A DNA stretch of 64,000 nucleotides from assembly GCF_014192395.1 (NCBI RefSeq), contig NZ_JACHXW010000008.1, positions 1 to 64,000 of the forward strand, in the 5' to 3' direction. This DNA comes from Paenibacillus endophyticus (lineage in GTDB: Bacteria > Bacillota > Bacilli > Paenibacillales > Paenibacillaceae). The notes beneath the pieces were generated by a model. The model had not been told where the DNA came from, ran no database searches, and saw only the letters and a program-made list of their open reading frames with translations. Below are positions 55,821-62,596 of the stretch, piece by piece. Numbering within the stretch: position 1 is the stretch's first letter; each line of letters starts with the position of its first letter. The position numbers and the translations under genes were made by a program.

Positions 55821-56927
55821 ATGCCGTTGACTTTGCCAGCCAAGCGTAATCGTATTTCCATAGCAACTACGGCGATGTTGCTTGTCACTTGGCTCCTGTT
55901 TCCATTTACCGCATGGGCAGAGCCCTTATCGGTTGATGAGGCGGATTTGCATGCCCTGCTTGAAAAAAGCTTATCCGTCGTTGAGATCGATAAAGAGATA
56001 ACCCGAATTGGGGAACAGAAGCAGCAGCTCTTGCTGACCATGACGGAAACGGAGAAGCAGCTTATGCTGCAGGAGCAGCAAATATCGGACAAGCAAGATG
56101 AAGCAGGCAGTGTGCTGCGCGCTTATTATATGGGTGAAAGAGACTTTCTGCTTAGCGCTCTGCTTTCGTTCAATTCGTTATCCGAGCTGTTCCAAATGCT
56201 CGATTATGCCGAAATTATTCTTACTCATGATAAGGATACCTTGAATACATATGTGGATCAATACAAGAAGGTTAAGGTTGGCTACCGGGCTCTTGAAACA
56301 AGAAAAGAAGAATTAGTCGCTGTAGAGAACCAGCTACGCGAGCAAAAAGAACGCGTGCTTGCGCTTGAGAAGCAGCTGGATCAGGAACTGGCCGGACGTT
56401 CCGATGCTGAAAGAATTCGAATACTAATGAATGAACTTACCTCCTACTGGGAGTCGGCAGGCATCGATGAGGTCAAGCAGTATTTCCGTGCGCTATCCAA
56501 AGCGATGCAGAAGCTGCCAGGCTGGGTTCAGGACAATAAGGATTTGTTGGAGATTAAAGGCTTCCAGTATACCATCCGGGTGCCTGAAGATGAACTGAAC
56601 TCATTTTTGCGCGAGCAGAATCCCATCTTTGACAACTTTTCATTTGAGTTTATTGACGGAAAAGTAATTGCTCAAGGCAAACGAGAGAACATGGCTATCA
56701 AAATCACTGGTCATTACACCGTTGAGAATGATCCGAAGAATGCGATCCTGTTCCACGTCGATGAGCTGCTGTTTAATGGGTTCTCTTTGCCCGATACGAC
56801 AAGGAGCGCGCTGGAGAAGGAATTTGATCTTGGCTTCTACCCGGATCTGATTGTTTCCTTCCTCAAAGCGAATTCTGTTGATATGAAAGACGGAGAGCTC
56901 ACCATCAAGCTTAGCTTGAAGCTATAG
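55821..56927 (+). CDS. Exported coiled-coil protein, PcsB/EnvC-like N-terminus without catalytic domain
   Basis: A 368-residue protein with a signal peptide (TM at about 14-32, cleavage likely after AWA). A long coiled coil spans about 45-200, interrupted by RAYYMGERDFLLSALLSFNSLSELF, which resembles the hinge or X-lobe of PcsB/CwlO/EnvC-type peptidoglycan-hydrolase regulators. No LytM, CHAP or NlpC/P60 domain follows. Instead there is a ~150-residue domain (about 215-368) rich in beta strands (YTIRVPEDELNSFL, FSFEFIDGKVIAQGKRENMAIKITGHYTV) that I do not recognise. AGGAGGG precedes the ATG; it is divergent from the methyltransferase. A role in envelope or sporulation is only a guess. Confidence 0.75.
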   Translation: MPLTLPAKRNRISIATTAMLLVTWLLFPFTAWAEPLSVDEADLHALLEKSLSVVEIDKEITRIGEQKQQLLLTMTETEKQLMLQEQQISDKQDEAGSVLRAYYMGERDFLLSALLSFNSLSELFQMLDYAEIILTHDKDTLNTYVDQYKKVKVGYRALETRKEELVAVENQLREQKERVLALEKQLDQELAGRSDAERIRILMNELTSYWESAGIDEVKQYFRALSKAMQKLPGWVQDNKDLLEIKGFQYTIRVPEDELNSFLREQNPIFDNFSFEFIDGKVIAQGKRENMAIKITGHYTVENDPKNAILFHVDELLFNGFSLPDTTRSALEKEFDLGFYPDLIVSFLKANSVDMKDGELTIKLSLKL

Positions 56928-56951
56928 GCTGCGTTTATCATTGTCCGCGTT

Positions 56952-56995
56952 AAAAAGAGCCTGTTCTCTATTTCAATGGAGAACGGCTCTTTTTA
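56952..56995. terminator. Bidirectional terminator
   Basis: AAAAAGAGCC-TGTTCTC and GAGAAC-GGCTCTTTTT form a stem with A and T runs on both sides between the convergent coiled-coil and solute-binding genes. Confidence 0.92.
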
Positions 56996-58285
56996 TTGGG
57001 CAAGCTGCTGCAAAGCATCAAGATAGGCAAGTAAATCCAATCCATCTTTAGAATATGTTGTCCACAGCTGCTCACGCTGCTGCCATTTGTCAGGCCAATA
57101 CGGATCTGGCAGCGGCAGCGGCTTATTTGATTTTTTTGCTTCAAGAACCGAGGTCCACCAGCTCGGCGGGATGCGCACTTGCTCGCTTTGCAGGGAGCTG
57201 TTGAACGCATATAGGGAAGCTCTCACTGGTAATTGCCCGGACTGGTCATAGCTGAGCTGCTGGTTATTCACATCCGTCATTTCCTGAATCCAAAGGATTG
57301 CTTCATCTTCGTGCCGGCTGCTCGAAGAGATGGCAAAGCTGCGCCCATTCAACCACGGATCTTGAATCTGCTCGCGGTTAACCCTTAGTTTGCTTTGGAT
57401 GGCCTCATCTAATTTCTCGTAGTCATTCCAAGTAAGAATCGCTGCGAGAAGTTGATCCTGATCGAATGCTTCCTCCAATGATGATGTATCCCCGCCGTCA
57501 AGGCCGCTGACTTTTGACTGAAGCTCCTGGTACCAGCTTAGCTGAGACATCTGACTCTCATTTAAAGGCAGCACTTGGAGGCTGTTGTTTTGCCCGTTTT
57601 GAAACGCAGATAGCCATGCCATTTGTTGATACAAATCGCCTGGGCTCCAATTGACAATGCTTGCTCCGGCATGCAGCTCGATCACCTTTAGCGCAGCTGC
57701 CTGGTAGGATGGCCAATCGGTAGGCGGCGCTTCAAGATCTGCTTCTTCGAGCAGCTCCTTGTTCCATACAATCAAATAAGGATTCACATCCTTCGGAACA
57801 GCCCATAAATAGCCGTTCCATTTAAGCGGCTCGAGTAAGCCAGTCATCTGATCGGATAGCGCATCACCAGTCATGATGCTGTCAGCAGGCTTAAGAAAGC
57901 CACGGACGGCATACGGCCTAATCCAGCCGTTGCTAAGCAGCATAATATCTGCAGCCTCTCCTTGCTGGCTTTGAAGCGACCACATGCGATAGGCGTTCTC
58001 CTTGGAGGCCTCGTTAGCCAGCTTAACCTGTATATGCGGATACTTCATCATGAAATTGCTATTCTGTCTTTCCAGCTGCTCGAACTCGGCATTTGTTAAG
58101 GAAACGTTTACATGTATGTTTGAAAGCTGATCGACCACCAATTCACCAGGTACGGGCTGAACGTTCGATTTGCCATCGGGTTTGCCGACGCTCGCAGGGT
58201 TAGCATTTCGTGAGAAGGGGATTAACAGCAATGCGGCCAGCAGTAGAGCGCCAAGTAAAAAAGGCACGTATTTTCTGGGAGTCAC
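56993..58285 (-). CDS. Extracellular solute-binding protein family 1-like, membrane-anchored
   Basis: A 430-residue protein with an N-terminal TM helix (about 8-26) and then a sugar-ABC-type binding fold. AADIMLLSNGWIRPYAVRGFL, WNGYLWAVPKDVNPYLIVWNKELLEE and SPGDLYQQMAWLSAF match family 1 binding proteins. There is no lipobox cysteine, so it would be anchored by its helix instead of lipid. No permease or ATPase is adjacent. I chose GTG with AAAGGAAG upstream; the frame is open 33 codons further. The ligand is unknown. Confidence 0.82.
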   Translation of the reverse strand: MTPRKYVPFLLGALLLAALLLIPFSRNANPASVGKPDGKSNVQPVPGELVVDQLSNIHVNVSLTNAEFEQLERQNSNFMMKYPHIQVKLANEASKENAYRMWSLQSQQGEAADIMLLSNGWIRPYAVRGFLKPADSIMTGDALSDQMTGLLEPLKWNGYLWAVPKDVNPYLIVWNKELLEEADLEAPPTDWPSYQAAALKVIELHAGASIVNWSPGDLYQQMAWLSAFQNGQNNSLQVLPLNESQMSQLSWYQELQSKVSGLDGGDTSSLEEAFDQDQLLAAILTWNDYEKLDEAIQSKLRVNREQIQDPWLNGRSFAISSSSRHEDEAILWIQEMTDVNNQQLSYDQSGQLPVRASLYAFNSSLQSEQVRIPPSWWTSVLEAKKSNKPLPLPDPYWPDKWQQREQLWTTYSKDGLDLLAYLDALQQLAQ

Positions 58286-58415
58286 AGCTTTCTTCCTTTC
58301 TTCCTTAAATCTACTAAAAACAGGATAACAATAAAATGAAGGTTTGTCCAAATGAACCTCATCACTCCTTGTTTTATGATGCAAAAAGTCCCCTCTTAGC
58401 GAGGGGACTCATGAA

Positions 58416-59747
58416 TTATAGGAGGTCTGCGGCGAGCTGTGCCAATTTCGAGCGCTCACCCTTCTCCAGCGTCATATGACCGCTGGTTCCTTCGTTCTTG
58501 AAGCGTTCTACAATGTGAGTCAAGCCATTGCTTATCGAATCCAGATAAGGATGATCAATTTGCTCTGGATCACCCATTAAGACGATCTTGCTCCCTTCAC
58601 CGACCCGTGACACGATCGTTTTCACCTCGTGCTTCGTTAAGTTCTGCGCCTCGTCAATAATAATGAATTGGCCCGGGATAGAGCGGCCTCGGATATAGGT
58701 CAGCGCTTCAACTTGAATACTGCCCATGCCCATCAATATTTTATCGATATCACCCGACTTCTTCGTATCGAACAAATACTCCAGATTATCATAGATCGGC
58801 TGCATCCAAGGCCGCAACTTTTCTTCCTTCTCCCCCGGCAGGTACCCGATATCTTTGCCCATCGGAACGACCGGACGCGCGATCAGCAGTTTTTTGTATT
58901 TATGCTCATCTTCCGTCTTCAAGAGGCCCGCTGCAAGCGCCAGCAGCGTTTTACCTGTGCCCGCCTTGCCTGAGAGCGTTACGAGCGGGATATCGTCATT
59001 CAGAAGCAGCTCCAGCGCCATCCGCTGCTGCGCATTGCGAGCCGTGATGCCCCATACCGGATCGTTGCTTAAATATAAAGGCTCAAGCCTTGCGCCATCC
59101 TGGCTGACCTTGAGCAGCGCCGACTTGGACGTTCCCATTTCATCGCGCAATATAACGAACTCATTGGGATTGAGACGAATGTTCAAATGCATGTTGTTAA
59201 CGGTCAGAAACCGATACGTATAAAACTCATCGATGACTGCCGGATGCACGTAAAGAGTCATATAACCCGCGTAAAACTCGGATGACACGACCACTCTGTC
59301 AGACAAATAATCCTGCGCCTGCAGCCCTAGAACATCCGCTTTTATGCGAACCAGAACATCCTTGCTGACGAGGACGATGCTTTGCTTCTCCTCTTCATTT
59401 TCTTGCTCTATATGATAATTTAGCGCTACCGCCAAAATCCGATTATCATTGGACATTTCACCAAACATCTCTTGGACTCGAATAAAGCTCCGATGGTTCA
59501 GCTCTACTTTAAGCAAGCCGCCGCTAGGAAGCTCTATCCCTTCGTGAAGATGTCCTTTCTCTCTCATCTTATCCAGCAAACGAGAAATTTGGCGCGCATT
59601 GCGGCCAAGCTCATCAGCCAACCTCTTCTTTGAGTCAATTTCCTCCAACACGACCGCGGGAATTATGACTTCATTATCTTCGAAAGCAAAAATCGCTTGC
59701 GGATCATGAAGCAGCACATTTGTATCGAGCACGAATATTTTTTTCAT
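58416..59747 (-). CDS. PhoH-family protein with N-terminal PIN domain (YlaK)
   Basis: A 443-residue protein combining a PIN-type RNase domain (about 1-130, VLDTNVLLHDPQAIFAF with the acidic site) and a PhoH ATPase domain (about 235-440) with Walker A GKAGTGKTLLALAAG and Walker B FIIIDEAQNLT. PIN-PhoH proteins are RNA helicase/RNase pairs, probably in RNA quality control; exact targets unknown. The start MKKIFVLDTN has GGGAGGG upstream. It is divergent from ylaJ, as ylaK neighbours ylaJ in Bacillus. Confidence 0.93.
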   Translation of the reverse strand: MKKIFVLDTNVLLHDPQAIFAFEDNEVIIPAVVLEEIDSKKRLADELGRNARQISRLLDKMREKGHLHEGIELPSGGLLKVELNHRSFIRVQEMFGEMSNDNRILAVALNYHIEQENEEEKQSIVLVSKDVLVRIKADVLGLQAQDYLSDRVVVSSEFYAGYMTLYVHPAVIDEFYTYRFLTVNNMHLNIRLNPNEFVILRDEMGTSKSALLKVSQDGARLEPLYLSNDPVWGITARNAQQRMALELLLNDDIPLVTLSGKAGTGKTLLALAAGLLKTEDEHKYKKLLIARPVVPMGKDIGYLPGEKEEKLRPWMQPIYDNLEYLFDTKKSGDIDKILMGMGSIQVEALTYIRGRSIPGQFIIIDEAQNLTKHEVKTIVSRVGEGSKIVLMGDPEQIDHPYLDSISNGLTHIVERFKNEGTSGHMTLEKGERSKLAQLAADLL

Positions 59748-59862
59748 GAGAACCCTCCCGGCGTTGGATATCATTAGAGGCCATACATAGCAAATCGCTG
59801 CTGCGGGTACACTATGGCGGACAAGTAACTTTCGTTTTCAACGAGAAAAAGAGGTGGCAAAC

Positions 59863-60357
59863 ATGTTCAAATGGCTTACTTCAGCGATTATTGTTGCGAT
59901 TGTAGCGACAGGTTGCAGCACTGTCGCACGTAATGAGACATCACCCTCTCCACGAAATAATGGCCGTGTCCAGGCTCAGCAAACCGAACCGAGAAAAAAA
60001 GAAATCAAAAACTCGGAGCAGGTTGCGGCACATCTGGAACAGTTGGCCAAAGGAATTGACGGAGTAACGAACGCGCACTGTGTCGTGTTCGGGAATACAG
60101 CCATTGTCGGCATCGATGTCGATGCCAAGATGGAGCGTTCAAGAGTTGGAACCATTAAATACTCGGTTGCCGAAGCCTTTCGCAAAGACCCTTACGGCAT
60201 AGATGCACTCGTTACGGCAGATATGGATCTTTCCCAGCGAATCAATGAAATCGGTGCCGACATCAAGCGCGGAAGGCCCATTGCCGGCTTCGCTGAAGAA
60301 ATGGCCGATATAATGGGAAGATTGATTCCACAGCTGCCACGTGACATTATGCAGTAG
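59863..60357 (+). CDS. ylaJ: YhcN/YlaJ-family sporulation lipoprotein
   Basis: A 164-residue spore-envelope lipoprotein with a signal peptide and lipobox VATGCST (Cys about 18). A Q/P-rich linker leads to the YhcN/YlaJ domain (about 50-140: HLEQLAKGIDGVTNAHCVVFGNTAIVGIDVDAKM). Family members are found in the spore cortex/membrane and affect germination and outgrowth. A GTG 9 bases earlier would also fit the frame but lies in the GAGGTGG Shine-Dalgarno. It is divergent from the PhoH gene. Confidence 0.9.
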   Translation: MFKWLTSAIIVAIVATGCSTVARNETSPSPRNNGRVQAQQTEPRKKEIKNSEQVAAHLEQLAKGIDGVTNAHCVVFGNTAIVGIDVDAKMERSRVGTIKYSVAEAFRKDPYGIDALVTADMDLSQRINEIGADIKRGRPIAGFAEEMADIMGRLIPQLPRDIMQ

Positions 60358-60419
60358 AGCCAAAACAGCAAGCAACCCTAAAAATGAATAAGAAATTGTA
60401 AATACAACCCTAAAGACAC

Positions 60420-60453
60420 AAAAAGCCTAGTGAACATACCACTAGGCTTTTTT
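60420..60453. terminator. Terminator between ylaJ and the 80-residue ORF
   Basis: AAAAAGCCTAGTG-CACTAGGCTTTTTT around a 7-base loop. On the minus strand the stem contains the TAG stop of the convergent small gene. Confidence 0.88.
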
Positions 60454-60684
60454 CATAGCCGCAGAAACTTGTACAACCAAGTTGTCCACAGCGAGGTTCT
60501 TATTCGGTTTATCGCACGCAAGAGTAGTGGACAAGCACGCGGCGTCAATCATTGCGTCCTCTGCTCTTGGAATGCTCGAGGTCCAATCGTCAGAATCCAT
60601 ATCCATGTTGAGCATAGGAACGATAGCTTGTTCAGACAAAACTGCGGTCGTTAGCTTGGATAGTTCAGATACGGTATGGGTCAT
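60442..60684 (-). CDS. Small protein of unknown function (80 residues)
   Basis: I do not recognise this protein. It begins MTHTVSELSKL, has a few hydrophobic residues but no TM helix, holds a single central Cys pair region (DAACLSTTLACDKP), and ends in a basic KKA. A strong AAGGAGG lies 8 bases before the ATG; the Met two codons earlier is too close. The stop codon sits inside the terminator stem. The convergent ylaJ ends about 85 bases away, and the LCP gene starts upstream on the same strand after about 80 bases. Confidence 0.6.
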   Translation of the reverse strand: MTHTVSELSKLTTAVLSEQAIVPMLNMDMDSDDWTSSIPRAEDAMIDAACLSTTLACDKPNKNLAVDNLVVQVSAAMKKA

Positions 60685-60764
60685 TCGCATGACCTCCTTC
60701 TGGACAGATTCTATATTGGCCTCTGTAGTTGTATTATATCTAACATATTAACGGACGTCTACGG

Positions 60765-61814
60765 TTATTCAGCCAATTTTGATTGAAGCGCAGCCCGTGC
60801 TTCATCAAGCTTCGCATCATCCAAATAGACATAAGGGCTTCTCCAGGTGCCTTCAAGCGGAATAAATGTAATATCAGCCCGGCTAATGCCTATATAAGTT
60901 GACATCATATTTTTAATTTCCTTGGAAGGCATATCCATCGTTAAGTTATTGCCGACTGCTTCAATCAAAGATGGGATTTTAGTTACGCCACCGAATGATT
61001 TCAATTTGTCGGTAAGCGCCCCGATGACTTTACTTTGACGTTCGTTGCGTTCAAAGTCGCTTGACATGTTTTTGCCGTTATTGGACTTCCGATAGCGTAC
61101 GAAATCGAGCGCTTTCTCGCCGGTTAGCACCTGTAAGCCTTTTTCCAAGTCAATATTCGTGCCATCTGCACTGTCCTTGTATTTCATGCGCATGTCAACG
61201 TCCACTTCAACGCCGCCCATCGCATCGACTACATCGGCAAAACCTTGAAAGTTGATAACAGCAGAATATTTAATATCAATGCCGAACAGCTTGCTCATTA
61301 CATTACGAACCTCTTGCTTGGCATCCGCATACGCTGCTTCTTTTTTCAGCTTTTTCTCGTTTAGCGCATTCATATAAAAATCTGCATAAAAGCTATTTGC
61401 TTTGCGCGCCCTGTAACCATCAACATCTATGTTGGAATCACGGGGGATCGTTACAATTGTCGCCGATTTCGAATTCGGGTTGAATACGGCAACCATCATG
61501 ACATCCGTGTTCAAACCTCCACCGTGAGATCTTGCGTCTATGCCCATCAGCAGCATGGCAACAGACTTCTTATCTACCGTTTCACCGGCAGGTATGTCGA
61601 CCTCATTATCGACAGGTGACGATATATGGTCAACCGCTTCATCTGCTTTAAACACTAAATAAGCAAGTCCAGCAGCCACGATAAGGAGTATCGCGAACAG
61701 AAGAACAAAAAATACTTTAAGCACGGAGCGCTTTTTGCGCGGCTTTTGTTTTTTTGGTTTTGCCGGTTGGCGCGAACCCGTTCTTGGAGGTAATGTCGTT
61801 GTTCCTTTACTCAT
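60765..61814 (-). CDS. LytR-CpsA-Psr (LCP) family glycopolymer phosphotransferase
   Basis: Transfers undecaprenyl-linked glycopolymers (teichoic or other) to peptidoglycan outside the membrane. A basic, proline/lysine-rich cytoplasmic tail (1-30) and one TM helix (about 32-52) precede the LCP domain (about 85-320), with MLLMGIDARSHGGGLNTDVMMV, IPRDSNIDVDGYRARKAN and VDVDMRMKYKDSADGTNIDLEKG, followed by DFVRYRKSN. The acidic/arginine pyrophosphate-binding pattern is present. Start uses GGTGGAG before MSKGTTTLPP. B. subtilis has three paralogues; which one this matches is unclear. Confidence 0.92.
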   Translation of the reverse strand: MSKGTTTLPPRTGSRQPAKPKKQKPRKKRSVLKVFFVLLFAILLIVAAGLAYLVFKADEAVDHISSPVDNEVDIPAGETVDKKSVAMLLMGIDARSHGGGLNTDVMMVAVFNPNSKSATIVTIPRDSNIDVDGYRARKANSFYADFYMNALNEKKLKKEAAYADAKQEVRNVMSKLFGIDIKYSAVINFQGFADVVDAMGGVEVDVDMRMKYKDSADGTNIDLEKGLQVLTGEKALDFVRYRKSNNGKNMSSDFERNERQSKVIGALTDKLKSFGGVTKIPSLIEAVGNNLTMDMPSKEIKNMMSTYIGISRADITFIPLEGTWRSPYVYLDDAKLDEARAALQSKLAE

Positions 61815-61831
61815 ATGCTCCACCTTCAAGT

Positions 61832-62104
61832 TCAGTTGTATTTAGGATTGGATTCAATGTCCGAAAGCAGCTGCTCGCCACGCTCAAGTGGATAGAATTG
61901 CAGTTTCGTCCTTCCATCCTTCTCGTATTTGACATGAATCATCGTATCATCGGTCTTCGTTATCGCGTAATTCGACAAACCATGGTCCTCAGTCAAAATC
62001 TGCTCGAAAAACGTCAGCGTATCCAGCGCGGCTTGATCATCAGGCCTGGCAATGGCAACGAGTTTGATTTGAAGCCAGTTGAACAATGCGTCCTCGAGCT
62101 TCAT
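61832..62104 (-). CDS. Conserved small protein of unknown function (90 residues)
   Basis: A soluble 90-residue protein rich in charged residues (KLEDALFNWLQIKLVAIARPD at the start, then HVKYEKDGRTKLQFYPLERG). I do not recognise a named domain; the beta-like strand pattern in the second half (YAITKTDDTMIHVKYEK) is the only structural hint. It overlaps the ylaH stop by 4 bases and is followed by the LCP gene 18 bases later. That places it in an operon with ylaH. Confidence 0.75.
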   Translation of the reverse strand: MKLEDALFNWLQIKLVAIARPDDQAALDTLTFFEQILTEDHGLSNYAITKTDDTMIHVKYEKDGRTKLQFYPLERGEQLLSDIESNPKYN

Positions 62105-62412
62105 TTGCCGGATTCCGCTTCCTGAGGCGAACGGCGTGCAGCTTTATTGTCTTTCCACTTGTCATAGAGCTGCCGCCCTCTCAGCATCAGCATCATAAGA
62201 ACCGCCACGCCCATGCATTGAATAATGGGAAGCTTATCCACCTGGAGAATCATCAGGACGAAGGAACCGAATGCAATCAGCGCGTACACCAATATTTCTT
62301 TGAATAACGGCAATTTCTGCTGAGCGCGAAACACTTTGTTGAATATGTATATTGTAAAGCCGAGAATGATCAAATACGAAATGAGCTTATGGTCGCTTAG
62401 CCATGCCTGCAT
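62101..62412 (-). CDS. ylaH: YlaH-like membrane protein
   Basis: A 103-residue protein with three hydrophobic segments (about 8-25, 38-60 and 66-82), a basic loop between the first two (NKVFRAQQKLPLFKEI) and a charged C-terminus (RGRQLYDKWKDNKAARRSPQE). It resembles YlaH, which lies immediately after typA in Bacillus; function unknown. GGGGG precedes the ATG. It overlaps the following small gene by 4 bases. Confidence 0.85.
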   Translation of the reverse strand: MQAWLSDHKLISYLIILGFTIYIFNKVFRAQQKLPLFKEILVYALIAFGSFVLMILQVDKLPIIQCMGVAVLMMLMLRGRQLYDKWKDNKAARRSPQEAESGK

Positions 62413-62435
62413 GCCGCAAACCCCCTTCAGTGAAT

Positions 62436-62539
62436 GTTAACGGCTTTCGCCGTCATTTAGTTGCAACGCAACGAGGAATTGGGTGAAATATAAGTGGGAT
62501 TATAAGCTTCATCACTTATAATCCCACTTATATTCTTAA
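62436..62539. repeat. Divergent copy D of the palindromic element
   Basis: Keeps the AACGGC-TTTC-GCCGTC half and GAAATATAAG of the other copies. Its second stem is a 20-bp perfect palindrome (ATATAAGTGGGATTATAAG and CTTATAATCCCACTTATAT). It lies between typA and ylaH. Confidence 0.6.
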
Positions 62540-62542
62540 AGA

Positions 62543-62582
62543 AAACGTAAGGCTTTGCATAGGTGCAAAACCTTACGTTTGT
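62543..62582 (-). terminator. Terminator of typA
   Basis: AAACGTAAGGTTTTGCA and TGCAAAGCCTTACGTTTT form a 17-bp stem after the typA stop on the minus strand. Confidence 0.9.
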
Positions 62583-62596
62583 TTAATGGTTTGCTC

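Noticed and set aside
55745..56092. A long N-terminal extension of the MidA-type protein
   Set aside because: It would run antisense through the start of the divergent coiled-coil gene, is Ser/Cys-rich and has no ribosome-binding site; the family starts near MREKELS.
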